Part shown: positions 9,601-18,880 of the stretch, one piece after another | How positions within the stretch are numbered: position 1 is the stretch's first letter | Layout of the letters: every line of letters begins with the position of its first letter | From: an uncultured Eubacteriales bacterium | GTDB taxonomy: Bacteria; Bacillota; Clostridia; Lachnospirales; Lachnospiraceae | Direction of reading: 5' to 3' | Length of the DNA stretch: 64,000 nt | NCBI GenBank assembly: GCA_900314555.1 | Contig: OMVQ01000060.1 | Span: forward strand, 1-64,000 | The notes under the pieces: model-generated | Databases searched by the model: none | Told to the model about the DNA's origin: nothing | Seen by the model: only the letters and a program-made list of their open reading frames with translations | Made by a program: the position numbers and the translations under genes

Positions 9601-10221
9601 CTAAAAGATTGCCTGTTTCGCAAGACTGTCGGCCAAATCATTATATACATCATTTGAATGACCTTTTACTTTGACAAAACTGATTTTTACTTCTTTACTA
9701 ATTTTATCATAAAATTCTTTATATGCAATCGTTCCCTGCTTATTTGTTTTCCAATAGCCTAGGCACCAGCTTGCTATTCCCTCATAATCGTGGTAAATCA
9801 CAAGCTTCTTAACTTTATTATCTAAGGCATATTGCATAGCTGCTTCTGCACCTTTAATCTCACCTGCTACATTTCTCATCTCTGCTAATTCTTTATTCTC
9901 AACTTTCTGTGAGAAATGCTTTTCACTTCCATTATGAAACATCACGACTCCATATGAAAATTCCTTTGTCACATTGTTATAACTTCCATCTACATATGCA
10001 ACAGCAGTATATTCATCAGTCACAGGTCTGCCTGCCTCATCTATGCTTATTCCTGTATTAACTTTGTTATTAAGAAAATCAGCAGCATCTTTAGGACTTA
10101 AAAAGCTTTTATATTTAGCTCCTTTGTATCCCTCTACCTGCCTCTTACAATCGTCCCAGTTAAGATATATTCCTGGTGTTCTGCCTACTCTTACGGCATA
10201 ATATTTCTGTTGTGCAGCCAT
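9601..10221 (-). CDS. rnhA: Ribonuclease H with N-terminal viroplasmin/RNase H-binding domain
   Basis: Cleaves RNA in RNA:DNA hybrids. I chose the ATG at 10221, giving 206 residues (MAAQQKYYAVRVG). TGAGGAATAGT lies immediately upstream, and the N-terminal hybrid-binding domain (about 6-50; YYAVRVGRTPGIYLNWDDC) starts right there. Upstream in-frame codons only encode the hairpin-rich segment. The catalytic RNase H domain (about 70-206) shows AYVDGSYN with the first Asp, the conserved Glu in ELAEMRNVAGEIKGAE, the Asp in VIYHDYEGIASW, and terminal Asp in NDLADSLAKQA. It is the RNase HI type with the eukaryote-like N-terminal domain found in many Clostridia. Confidence 0.9.
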   Translation of the reverse strand: MAAQQKYYAVRVGRTPGIYLNWDDCKRQVEGYKGAKYKSFLSPKDAADFLNNKVNTGISIDEAGRPVTDEYTAVAYVDGSYNNVTKEFSYGVVMFHNGSEKHFSQKVENKELAEMRNVAGEIKGAEAAMQYALDNKVKKLVIYHDYEGIASWCLGYWKTNKQGTIAYKEFYDKISKEVKISFVKVKGHSNDVYNDLADSLAKQAIF

Positions 10222-10338
10222 ACTATTCCTCATTTCTGAGCGACTTGTCGCGAAGAGGCGATAAGAAATTCGCCCAGGCGATTTCTCATCTGCCATAAAA
10301 GCTATTTGCTTTCGCTCTGAAACAAATAGCCGTACTAT
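10216..10338. repeat. Hairpin-rich segment between 11 bp direct repeats at rnhA
   Basis: AGCCATACTAT (10216-10226) and AGCCGTACTAT (10328-10338) flank about 101 bp holding three stem-loops: GCGACTTGTCGC, GAAATTCGCC with GGCGATTTC, and GCTATTTG with CAAATAGC. The inner motif CTGCCATAAAAGCTA (10290-10304) matches 14 of 15 bases of CTGCGATAAAAGCTA in the clpX leader segment (13776-13790). It overlaps the rnhA start codon region. Confidence 0.65.
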
Positions 10339-10355
10339 CACCTATCATCATTATT

Positions 10356-12050
10356 TCAAGTACGCAATATATCTATGCTATTATACACATCAAGTGTTCC
10401 ATATCCCCATTCTCTGTTAGGATATGATAACGTCGGCTTTCTGCTCGCACCTCTTATAAGATAATTCTTAATCTCTATTGTGTTCATATTAACTCTGTTG
10501 CCTCTTAATATGCCCAACTCCATAAACTGTGCCATAACGCCTGCTGTTATTCCTGCCGAGATACTCGTTCCAGATAATCTGATATATGAATTATTCAATG
10601 TCGGTGCAAGGATATTAACTCCAGGTGCAACAAATGTAGGTTTCATCATTGTGCCTATCGCATATCCTCTTCCTGAATTAATATAAAGTCCTGCTGTAGA
10701 ATGATTATATGCTCCAACAGATATCGGTATAAATGAATCTGACGGACTCGTTAACGTGGTAAATGGATCAGGTTTCAGAAAATATACATCATCTCCGACG
10801 AATTCCGTAATAGGAAGCCATATATTAAATGTACCCGAAATTACCAGTTCACCATATACACGTATGGTCCAGACTCCTTCTGTCGGGGCTTCTAATCGTA
10901 TCTGTATTAATTCTTCTCCGCTCATTCTCTCTACCAGTTCATATTTTACATAGATAACTGTACGTTCTAAAAATAACCTGAATACCTGTTCCTGTCCCGA
11001 AACCGCCTGAACTCTTTTCACTCTTTCGCCTGTCGGAGAAATAATTTCAACCTCGAAAATGTCCGGGGATCTTCCCCACAATTCTATCGTAAATCCCGAA
11101 ACATTTGCACCGACTCGTATCTGCACATCTTCAAATGCATCTACTTCCGTAATATTGCCACTGAAATGGTGTCTGCTATTTCCTTCATTTCCTATGGGAC
11201 ATACAACACCAACTCCGGTTCTTATTGCATAACTGTTTAAAAATGTACCAAGTGTACTTATGCCACTATGACCACCCTGATTAGTTCCAAGTGGTGCGCA
11301 TATTATAACGGGCTTGTTATATCTGTCTGCCATACGGCTTATATATACGACAGCATTTATAATATCATTTTCCTGATATGCTTTAGCACCCTCTCTTATA
11401 AAATAATAATCTTTCAGATATTGTTTAGCCTGCTTTAGCTTTACTACTACAATATCTGCCTGAGGTGCAGGGCTTGCGAATCCCTGTTCTAAATTAATAT
11501 TTCCTGCTGCAATTCCCGCCATAAATGTTCCATGTATGCTATCATTTGCCAGATTATTAAGAATCTCCGAATCAGGATTAGACAATTCTTCATTGATTAA
11601 TTCTCTCGTAATCTGACTTCCATATACTAAACCTTCCGGAGGAGGAAGCGACTGATCCTCCTGATTCCACGCACTTAATATTCTGGTATCACCATTCGAA
11701 AATCTGAATGCACTATGGTACGCATCAATTCCATCATCTATAATTCCTATTATTATTCCATTTCCTTTTAATTGAAGTCCCGGAATATTCTGAAGTCTTG
11801 ATGCCCCTGTACTTTCTATTGCAACACCATCCATCAGGCCATATAATTTAGGAATCTCATCATAATCATAGGTAGACAATCCACTTCCGATTATCTCATT
11901 TATTGATTTATACACAAATACAATCTGTATTCCCGGATAAATGAAACATTTTCCATCAAGGTTATTTCTTATATATTCTTCAACATCAGGAACTGCTTCT
12001 TCTATAAAATCCACATAAGTTTCTGATATAATATTCTGTCGGCAATCCAT
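10356..12050 (-). CDS. S8 family subtilisin-like serine protease, Csp-related
   Basis: A 564-residue protease without a visible signal peptide or membrane segment. The catalytic triad is present: Asp105 in GIIDDGIDAYH, His173 in DSIHGTFMAGIAAG, and Ser496 in LSGTSISAG, with an oxyanion-region PIGNEGN. An N-terminal prodomain-like stretch covers about 1-95. A jelly-roll insertion lies between about 300 and 420 (VGANVSGFTIELWG and GVWTIRVYGE). This architecture matches the clostridial Csp germination proteases and their many cytosolic paralogues, but no germination gene is nearby, so the substrate is unknown. The binding site is weak (GTGGGTGAAT). It lies upstream of rnhA on the same strand. 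Confidence 0.85.
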   Translation of the reverse strand: MDCRQNIISETYVDFIEEAVPDVEEYIRNNLDGKCFIYPGIQIVFVYKSINEIIGSGLSTYDYDEIPKLYGLMDGVAIESTGASRLQNIPGLQLKGNGIIIGIIDDGIDAYHSAFRFSNGDTRILSAWNQEDQSLPPPEGLVYGSQITRELINEELSNPDSEILNNLANDSIHGTFMAGIAAGNINLEQGFASPAPQADIVVVKLKQAKQYLKDYYFIREGAKAYQENDIINAVVYISRMADRYNKPVIICAPLGTNQGGHSGISTLGTFLNSYAIRTGVGVVCPIGNEGNSRHHFSGNITEVDAFEDVQIRVGANVSGFTIELWGRSPDIFEVEIISPTGERVKRVQAVSGQEQVFRLFLERTVIYVKYELVERMSGEELIQIRLEAPTEGVWTIRVYGELVISGTFNIWLPITEFVGDDVYFLKPDPFTTLTSPSDSFIPISVGAYNHSTAGLYINSGRGYAIGTMMKPTFVAPGVNILAPTLNNSYIRLSGTSISAGITAGVMAQFMELGILRGNRVNMNTIEIKNYLIRGASRKPTLSYPNREWGYGTLDVYNSIDILRT

Positions 12051-12101
12051 TATTCACCCACATACACATATTCTATAAATTCTATGCAGGTATAGACATA
12101 T

Positions 12102-13712
12102 CTATTCCTCAGCCTGTTTACTTTCTATCTGTGGTCTGTCAGTTCCACGCATTTCAATACGTGGTCCACCTGTTTTCTCAATATATTCTTTTGTAATCGT
12201 TACCTTTCCGATATTATCATCTTTAGGTATCTCATACATAATGTCAAGCATATATTCTTCAATTATAGACCTTAAGGCTCTCGCACCTGTCTTTTTCTCG
12301 ATTGCTTTCTTAGCAATTGCCAATATCGCATCATCATCAAATTCTAAGTCTACTTCGTCAAGCTCTAATAATTTCTTATACTGCTTTAATATTGCATTCT
12401 TAGGCTCTTTAAGAACCTTTGCAAGCATCTCTTCTGTAAGTCCGTCTAAAGTAAATATGATAGGCATTCTTCCTAAGAATTCAGGAATCATTCCATATGT
12501 CTTTAAATCTTCAATTGTTACCTGTCTTATTATATCATTTACATCATCATATTTATCTTTTAAATCAGCTATAAAACCGATAGATGCCTGCTCATTTAAT
12601 CTTTCTTTGATTATATCCTCTAAGTCAGGAAATGCTCCGCCACAGATGAATAAGATATTTTTCGTATTAATTGTAGCTAACGGAACCATAGCATTCTTAC
12701 TATTAGCACCTACAGGAACTTCTACTTCGCTTCCCTCAAGTAACTTCAATAATCCCTGCTGTACGCTTTCTCCACTTACATCTCTTGTTGATGCATTTCT
12801 CTTCTTAGCTATCTTATCTATTTCATCAATAAATATTATTCCTGTTTCAGCTCTGTCTACATCATTATCTGCTGTAGCAAGTAATTTAGAAACTACACTT
12901 TCGATATCATCACCGATATATCCGGCTTCTGTAAGTGATGTAGCATCTGCTATCGCAAGAGGCACATCTAATAATTTAGCAAGAGTTTTTACAAGGTATG
13001 TCTTACCTGAACCTGTTGGTCCAATCATAAGCATATTAGATTTCTCTATCTCCACACCATCTGTAACATCTGCTCCTACTCTCTTGTAATGATTATATAC
13101 TCCGACAGAAATGACTTTCTTAGCATATTCCTGTCCAACTACATACTCATCAAGCATTGCCTTAATCTTATGTGGTGCAGGTATCTTCTTAATATCGAAA
13201 CCAATGTCTTTCTTCTCACCTGGTTTTCTCTTCTTAAGTTTCTTCTGTCCTCTGAAATCTCCCTGAAGATCTGCCAGATTCACAAAACGTATATTAGGTA
13301 ATCTTCCCTCTATATTATTGAGTCCGTTTCTATCCTGACCTTTATCTTCTTTCTCTTTATCCTCTCCATCATTGACAACCTCTGTATTTTCAGAAGTCGC
13401 ATTTTCATTATCCTCTGCATTTGAAGCCGCATTTGAAACTGTGTTTGAACTTTCTTTTGTACTATTTGTGCTTCTGCCTGAATTATTGGAATTACCAAAT
13501 AATAATGAGTTAAGTGCCGCATCATTTAAGTCCATTCCACTATTCAAGCCATTATGTTCTATCGCATCAAATGTTCTTTGCATACAATCAGGACAGATGG
13601 TAATTCCACCCGGCATAGTAACCTGTTTGCCTGTCTTACTCTCTGGCCTTCTGCATACAAAACATATTTTTTCGTATTCATCATCATTTATATTCTGATT
13701 ATTATCTGTCAT
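12102..13712 (-). CDS. clpX: ATP-dependent Clp protease ATP-binding subunit ClpX, with long acidic linker
   Basis: AAA+ unfoldase that feeds substrates to ClpP. I prefer the ATG at 13712, because GGAG lies six bases ahead of it; a start at 13724 would add four residues. Counting from 13724, the zinc-binding domain has Cys21, Cys24, Cys44 and Cys47. A Ser/Asn/Glu-rich linker of about 130 residues (50-180) separates it from the AAA module. Walker A GPTGSGKT is at 235-242, with Walker B IIFIDEIDKIAKKR. The ClpP-docking IGF loop is present (EQASIGFIAD). Canonical ClpX is about 420 residues, so the linker accounts for the extra 110 or so. No clpP is adjacent. A hairpin-rich segment fills the upstream gap. 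Confidence 0.92.
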   Translation of the reverse strand: MTDNNQNINDDEYEKICFVCRRPESKTGKQVTMPGGITICPDCMQRTFDAIEHNGLNSGMDLNDAALNSLLFGNSNNSGRSTNSTKESSNTVSNAASNAEDNENATSENTEVVNDGEDKEKEDKGQDRNGLNNIEGRLPNIRFVNLADLQGDFRGQKKLKKRKPGEKKDIGFDIKKIPAPHKIKAMLDEYVVGQEYAKKVISVGVYNHYKRVGADVTDGVEIEKSNMLMIGPTGSGKTYLVKTLAKLLDVPLAIADATSLTEAGYIGDDIESVVSKLLATADNDVDRAETGIIFIDEIDKIAKKRNASTRDVSGESVQQGLLKLLEGSEVEVPVGANSKNAMVPLATINTKNILFICGGAFPDLEDIIKERLNEQASIGFIADLKDKYDDVNDIIRQVTIEDLKTYGMIPEFLGRMPIIFTLDGLTEEMLAKVLKEPKNAILKQYKKLLELDEVDLEFDDDAILAIAKKAIEKKTGARALRSIIEEYMLDIMYEIPKDDNIGKVTITKEYIEKTGGPRIEMRGTDRPQIESKQAEE

Positions 13713-13718
13713 GTTGTT

Positions 13719-13869
13719 CTCCATTCCGCAGACGTTTACGTCGGAGGAAGCGCGGGCTGAATATTAAATTCAGCCCTGCGATAAAAGCTAAATGTGGCGC
13801 CTGCAACACATTTAGCTGTGTGAAAAATAAGTGCATCAGCATTATTTTTCACACTAATCTCCATTCCGT
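13719..13869. repeat. Hairpin-rich segment between 11 bp direct repeats upstream of clpX
   Basis: TCTCCATTCCG occurs at 13719-13729 and 13859-13869. Between them lie GGGCTGAAT/ATTCAGCCC (13754-13776), GCTAAATGTG/CACATTTAGC (13787-13816) and a perfect 13 bp stem GTGTGAAAAATAA/TTATTTTTCACAC (13818-13854), plus GACGTTTACGTC. The last stem could terminate the upstream phosphofructokinase transcript. The segment shares the motif CTGC(G/C)ATAAAAGCTA with the rnhA segment. Confidence 0.7.
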
Positions 13870-15093
13870 TTATTTCCTATAGCAATATTTAGGTAATCCA
13901 TTTTCTATTGGTGTTAAACTCTCACCCTGAATCAATGGAAGTACATAATCTATAAAGCCCTGTAAAATGTCGGTACCATCTTCACTTATCCATTCTCTTG
14001 GCACAACTTTTTCCTGATTACATACTTCTGAACAATCAACTGTCTCATATACTATTGAATATTCTTCTGTATCTTCTCTCTTCATGGCAATCATCTTGCC
14101 TGTTTCACCATTAAGCCCTGCCTTTACACCATTTCTGCCTGCCATAATAGCTTCTTCTATATCTGTCATTGAAGCTAATGCAGCCTTACAGCGCTGGTTT
14201 ACATTTAATTCTACAGAACGTACTTTAACGCCTAATTCTTCTTTTATAACATTTTCAAGATATTTTCCACAACCTGTAAGCATCTTATGTCCAAATGTAT
14301 CAACTCCGGCTTCAGATGAATATTCACATATGAATGTACCCTCTGAATCTTTAATTCCCTCTGATACACACACGATAACATTGTGCTTCTTATTTAATTC
14401 TGCCTTGACTCTTTGTACAAATTCTTTTACATCAAATGCTACTTCCGGTAAATATATTAAAACAGGATTATCACCTTTATATTTTCTGGCAAGCACACTC
14501 GCTGCTGTTATCCAGCCTGCATGTCTTCCCATTAATTCAACAATCGTAACTGAATGTGTATCGTACACATTTGCGTCCATAACAATATCTCTTACGGTTG
14601 TGGCAACATATTTTGCAGCACTTCCATATCCAGGTGAATGGTCTGTCTTAGTCAAATCATTATCAATTGTCTTAGGAACACCGATTATTCTTACAGGACT
14701 GTTTGTCATTTTAGCATATACAGACAATTTATGAACTGTATCCATAGAATCATTTCCACCGATATAGATGAAATACTTTATATTAAGCTTATCAAATTTC
14801 TCAAATATAATTCGGTAAATAGAATCTTCCATAGATTCAGGAAGCTTATATCTGCATGAACCTAAATATGCAGCAGGTGTATGTTTTAACAACTCTATTT
14901 CATCTTCTGAAACTTCACCTACAATATCTATTACCTTGCCCTCTATAAAGCCCTCAATTCCATTAATCATTCCATAGATTTTACCTATCTTATCATCATT
15001 ATCACAAGCCTCTTTAATTACTCCATATAAACTTGCATTAATAACTGTTGTTGGTCCTCCACTCTGTCCTACTGCAATATTTACTAAACTCAT
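13870..15093 (-). CDS. 6-phosphofructokinase, probably PPi-dependent
   Basis: Phosphorylates fructose 6-phosphate in glycolysis. Residues that separate donors are visible: GGND at 112-115 replaces the GGDG of ATP enzymes, and Lys141 in VPKTIDNDL replaces the Gly of PGTIDND. This combination is characteristic of pyrophosphate-dependent enzymes, which can also run in the gluconeogenic direction. The N-terminal VGQSGGPTTVIN glycine motif and the GRHAGW substrate motif are intact. The 407-residue length fits this long PPi-type group. A strong GAAAGGAAAGG site precedes the ATG. Donor specificity is inferred from the motifs, not measured. Confidence 0.88.
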   Translation of the reverse strand: MSLVNIAVGQSGGPTTVINASLYGVIKEACDNDDKIGKIYGMINGIEGFIEGKVIDIVGEVSEDEIELLKHTPAAYLGSCRYKLPESMEDSIYRIIFEKFDKLNIKYFIYIGGNDSMDTVHKLSVYAKMTNSPVRIIGVPKTIDNDLTKTDHSPGYGSAAKYVATTVRDIVMDANVYDTHSVTIVELMGRHAGWITAASVLARKYKGDNPVLIYLPEVAFDVKEFVQRVKAELNKKHNVIVCVSEGIKDSEGTFICEYSSEAGVDTFGHKMLTGCGKYLENVIKEELGVKVRSVELNVNQRCKAALASMTDIEEAIMAGRNGVKAGLNGETGKMIAMKREDTEEYSIVYETVDCSEVCNQEKVVPREWISEDGTDILQGFIDYVLPLIQGESLTPIENGLPKYCYRK

Positions 15094-15112
15094 AATAATC
15101 CTTTCCTTTCAC

Positions 15113-16159
15113 TTAATCTAATATGTATATTCCATAATCGTCTAACAGATTCAAATCATATAATTTTATGTACTCTTTATCCCTGTCATCAATTACCCTG
15201 ACTACCGGTCTGAATGGCATACCTTTGTTCTGTCTGCTGACAATTCCATGCGTACCATCAGATAGATGTACTACCACGCCATTAGGGTAAACAGCTATAT
15301 TTAACATAAATTTCTTAAATACTTCTTCGTCATATTTAATTCCTACGTCCTGTTTTATAATGCTGTAGGCTTTAAAATTAGACATACTTTTACGATAACA
15401 CCTTTCCGCCGTAAGTGCATCATATACGTCTGAAACTGCAACTATTCTCGCTAATTTGCTTATCTGGTCACCATATAAACCATATGGATAACCCGAACCA
15501 TCTAACCTTTCGTGATGCTGCAAAGCAATTTTTCTCGCTTCCTCACTCATATTGGTTCGCTCTAATAATATTTCATATCCTAACAGTGAATGTTCTTTCA
15601 TATTATCAAATTCATCATCTGATAATTTACCGTCTTTAAGAAGTATATCTGAACTGATAAGCACTTTTCCTATATCATGGAATAATGCACCCTCTGCTAA
15701 ACTTCTTAATTCACTTTCAGATAAATTCATTCTTCTTCCTGTTAATACTGAAAAAACTGCCGTATTGACAGAGTGTATCAAGGTAGCATCATCTTTCACT
15801 CCTATATCTGCCATACTGACAATTACGTCATCTTTCTCGAATAAATCACTTAGTATTGAAACTACCATCTCATCAATTATACTGTCACTTAAATTCCCCT
15901 GATTCTTTATTGTATTGAAACAGTTATTCAATATGCGCTTACATTTCTCTCTGGTTTCATAATGTATTGCATCTAAAACCTCTATGTCAACTGATATATC
16001 ATCTTTAACATATACAGAAAATATTCCATATTTTTCCAATTTGTCAACATAATCTTTAAGTTTATCCATACCTTTCGCAAGTATCAGGTTTCCATCATGA
16101 TAAATAGATTTTGCAAGTATCATATTGTCTGTTAGTTGATCTAGTTGTACTCTGCGCAT
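15113..16159 (-). CDS. HD-GYP domain protein, predicted c-di-GMP phosphodiesterase
   Basis: The 348-residue protein has an N-terminal region (1-120) without a recognisable sensor and a C-terminal HD-GYP domain (about 130-310). It shows the HD metal pair in GALFHDIGKVLI, the HHERLDGSGYP motif, and the downstream VSDVYDALTAERCYR metal-binding stretch, so it is probably active against cyclic dinucleotides. No signal peptide or membrane segment is present. AGGGAG precedes the start. It lies 20 bp upstream of the phosphofructokinase gene on the same strand, suggesting co-transcription. The nucleotide substrate is inferred from the family. Confidence 0.88.
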   Translation of the reverse strand: MRRVQLDQLTDNMILAKSIYHDGNLILAKGMDKLKDYVDKLEKYGIFSVYVKDDISVDIEVLDAIHYETREKCKRILNNCFNTIKNQGNLSDSIIDEMVVSILSDLFEKDDVIVSMADIGVKDDATLIHSVNTAVFSVLTGRRMNLSESELRSLAEGALFHDIGKVLISSDILLKDGKLSDDEFDNMKEHSLLGYEILLERTNMSEEARKIALQHHERLDGSGYPYGLYGDQISKLARIVAVSDVYDALTAERCYRKSMSNFKAYSIIKQDVGIKYDEEVFKKFMLNIAVYPNGVVVHLSDGTHGIVSRQNKGMPFRPVVRVIDDRDKEYIKLYDLNLLDDYGIYILD

Positions 16160-16298
16160 ACTTTTTCTCCCTAATTTTACCGCTAGACTTTATAAATCTT
16201 TATAATTTAAAATCTGGTATATAAATTAAACCATATATAGATAAGTATAGCAAAAAAGCACATATTAATCTAGTAGAAAATAGATATTTATGCAAAAA

Positions 16299-16326
16299 CA
16301 GACCGGGCTTTAAATCGCCCGGTCTG
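16299..16326 (-). terminator. Terminator of htrA
   Basis: A perfect 12 bp stem CAGACCGGGCTT-type (CAGACCGGGC with GCCCGGTCTG) is followed on the minus strand by TTTTTGC, 32 bp past the protease stop. Confidence 0.92.
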
Positions 16327-16358
16327 TAAATTACTGTTAATAATAATAGTAAATCTGA

Positions 16359-17993
16359 TTATTTCATCTCTTCGCCTAAAGTAACCTTTACTTCTTTTTC
16401 TTTGTATTCATTACCTTTAGCATACTGGATTGTAAGTGTTACTTCGGTTCCTTTTTCGTAATATTCAAGTTTACTCTGTAAATCTTCCATTGATGAAACT
16501 GTTTCACCATTTATTTTAGTTATTACATTTGACTTTTCAATACCTGCTTTATCAGCAGCTCCACCCTCCATTACTTCGATAACATATACACCTGTCGGTA
16601 CACTGTATGTCTCTGAAAGAGTACTTGTTACATCTCTGCCATAAATGTTAAGATAACCTTTTTTATCTGAATCCACCTTAGTAAGTGTCTCTTTATTCAT
16701 AAGGTCTTCAATTACATCTTTTACTGATGAAACTGGAATTGCAAAGCCCATTCCTTCTACCGAAGATGATGAATATTTAGCTGCATTGATACCAATTACT
16801 TCACCTTTTGAATTAAGTAATGCACCACCACTGTTACCAGGGTTAATAGCTGCATTTGTCTGGATTAATTTCATTGTTCTGTTCTCATACTGAACTTCTC
16901 TGTTTAAAGCACTTACAACGCCTGTTGTAACTGATTGTCCATATCCTAATGCATTACCGATTGCAATTGTTCCCTCGCCTACTTCTAATTCATCTGAATC
17001 TCCAAGAGTTGCTACTTTTATCTGCTCTAATGTAGACTTCTTAATATCTGATAATTTAACTGCCACAACTGCAAGGTCTTTCTCTGAATCTGTTCCCTTT
17101 ATAGCGGCATCAACTGTTTCATCGTCTATAAACTGTATCTGTAAGCTGTCTGCACCCTCAACAACGTGGTTATTAGTAACAATCAATAACTCTGTATCAT
17201 TCTGACCGATGATTATGCCTGAACCTGCACCTGTCTGCTCTTCATACTGATTATTATTACTATTACCATTTCCGAAGTAATAATCATATAAGCTTCCACT
17301 GTAACCTGACTGTACAAGCTGTGTACTTGTTATAGCTACAACTGATGGCATTACATTCTTAACTACATCCGAAACATCTGTTATCACTGTTTCTCCGCTG
17401 CTTGCTGTAGTAGTCTTGTCTGCAGCAGTCTGTAATGTTGTTCCACCTTCTGAACCGGTTATTCCTGTATTGCCTGCACCTACTGAAGTACTTGGTATAA
17501 CAACTGCTTCTTTTGAATTATTCTTAAATATTCCTAATGAATCACCTGTGAAATACATCGTTCCTGTGGCTACAACACCAAATGCTGCTGCACATACAAC
17601 TAATCTTACTGTCTTAAATACAATTCCATGTTCTTTTCCTGCTTTAGATTTCTTCTTAGCCTCTTTCTTCTCAAGCTTAGCTGCTGCTTTTCTTCTCTTC
17701 GCTTCGAACTTACTCTTCTCTTTCTCAACCTGCTGTCTTGCTTTCATTGTCTCTGTATCTTCTGATGTTCTGTCAACCATAACAAAATTTGTACTCTGGC
17801 TATCATTACCTGTTATATCTGAAAAGTTTTCTGAAGATGTATCTGAAGCATTACTGTCATTCTCATTAGAGATACTACTGAAGAAATTATTATTTGTATC
17901 ATTACCTGTAGTAGTATTCACTTCATTTGCTCCACTCACTGAAGTCTCCTCTGATGTGTTATTCTCATTATTGAAATCGAATTCGTTAGTCAT
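16359..17993 (-). CDS. HtrA/DegP-type membrane-anchored serine protease with PDZ domain
   Basis: Envelope quality-control protease of the trypsin-like S1C family. The 544 residues contain a long acidic Asn/Ser/Glu-rich cytosolic N-terminus (1-105), a Lys-rich stretch, and one membrane anchor (about 127-150; VFKTVRLVVCAAAFGVVATG). The protease domain lies at about 205-420: His in VTNNHVVEGAD, Asp in EKDLAVVAVKL and Ser in INPGNSGGALLN. A C-terminal PDZ domain covers about 440-540 (GVYVIEVMEGGAADKAGI). GGAGG lies just ahead of the ATG and its own terminator follows, so it is probably monocistronic. The acidic N-terminal extension is longer than in Bacillus HtrA. Confidence 0.94.
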   Translation of the reverse strand: MTNEFDFNNENNTSEETSVSGANEVNTTTGNDTNNNFFSSISNENDSNASDTSSENFSDITGNDSQSTNFVMVDRTSEDTETMKARQQVEKEKSKFEAKRRKAAAKLEKKEAKKKSKAGKEHGIVFKTVRLVVCAAAFGVVATGTMYFTGDSLGIFKNNSKEAVVIPSTSVGAGNTGITGSEGGTTLQTAADKTTTASSGETVITDVSDVVKNVMPSVVAITSTQLVQSGYSGSLYDYYFGNGNSNNNQYEEQTGAGSGIIIGQNDTELLIVTNNHVVEGADSLQIQFIDDETVDAAIKGTDSEKDLAVVAVKLSDIKKSTLEQIKVATLGDSDELEVGEGTIAIGNALGYGQSVTTGVVSALNREVQYENRTMKLIQTNAAINPGNSGGALLNSKGEVIGINAAKYSSSSVEGMGFAIPVSSVKDVIEDLMNKETLTKVDSDKKGYLNIYGRDVTSTLSETYSVPTGVYVIEVMEGGAADKAGIEKSNVITKINGETVSSMEDLQSKLEYYEKGTEVTLTIQYAKGNEYKEKEVKVTLGEEMK

Positions 17994-18132
17994 GTTATTT
18001 CCTCCATTCTATAAATCAGTATGTAAAGTACAAACTTTTATGTTTATACTGACTATCTTTCTGTTGATAGGAGTATAATAACAATGTTTTGTGTCATTTC
18101 TGTGTTTAAGTAGTGAAAAATATTTGTTTATA

Positions 18133-18849
18133 TTAATTCAATGAATTATCCTGATACATAAAATAAACAACATAATTTTTATAAGCATATTTAATATAAA
18201 CCTGGCTATCTACATAATACACTACTATCTTGTCATCATCATAAGTTTCCATTTCAATATATTTTTCACTTTCCTGCATTTCGCTTTCCTTAATAGGTTT
18301 AGCATATATCATTTCATTATATGTATTTATGAATTCAGCTTTATCAATATTTTCTAAACCATTTATCTGAAATTTGTAAACATTCTTTTCTGTCTCTGTC
18401 GGCAATGATTTCTTACAATATAACTCTTTGTCCTTTAAATATTCATATATATCAGTCTTATCCTTTATTTTATATGATATATTATCTAATGTCATTTTAT
18501 CATCTGACTTGATAACCATTTCATATTTGAGAATTCTAGTTTCTTTATCATTATATATTTTAACCTTGTATACATTAGAACTTGTATAAAACAATCGTTC
18601 TATGATATTTTCCTTATGCTTCTCTATTCGCAATTTGTTAAGATTATCGATTATCTCTGTGATAGTTTCCTTATTTACAATTTCGCTTGTTTTATTATGA
18701 TATTTAATCTCTATATATTCTACTTCATCGGAATTAATATTTATCTGTCTGCTTTCCGGTTTGTTAAAGACTTTATATAATATTATTGATAAACCGATTA
18801 CGCATACTATTATAAGACTTAAGATAATTATTTTATGTTTTTTCTTCAT
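18133..18849 (-). CDS. Small membrane-anchored extracytoplasmic protein of unknown function
   Basis: The 238-residue protein has one N-terminal membrane segment (about 6-26; IIILSLIIVCVIGLSIILY) and a Lys/Glu/Ile-rich extracellular part. Mixed beta-strand and helix pattern suggests a compact fold (NSDEVEYIEIKYHNKTSEIV). I do not recognise the family. AAAGGAG precedes its ATG. It is 31 bp downstream of the lipoprotein gene at 18881-19828 on the same strand, so the two exported proteins probably form one operon and may act together. Confidence 0.7.
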   Translation of the reverse strand: MKKKHKIIILSLIIVCVIGLSIILYKVFNKPESRQININSDEVEYIEIKYHNKTSEIVNKETITEIIDNLNKLRIEKHKENIIERLFYTSSNVYKVKIYNDKETRILKYEMVIKSDDKMTLDNISYKIKDKTDIYEYLKDKELYCKKSLPTETEKNVYKFQINGLENIDKAEFINTYNEMIYAKPIKESEMQESEKYIEMETYDDDKIVVYYVDSQVYIKYAYKNYVVYFMYQDNSLN

Positions 18850-18880
18850 ATAGATTCTCCTTTGTATCTAGTGTTTGTCT

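Noticed and set aside
12241..13089. A long plus-strand open frame opposite clpX
   Set aside because: It is a shadow of clpX on the other strand, with no binding site. Many similar plus-strand frames lie opposite uvrC, rfbB, eno and others.
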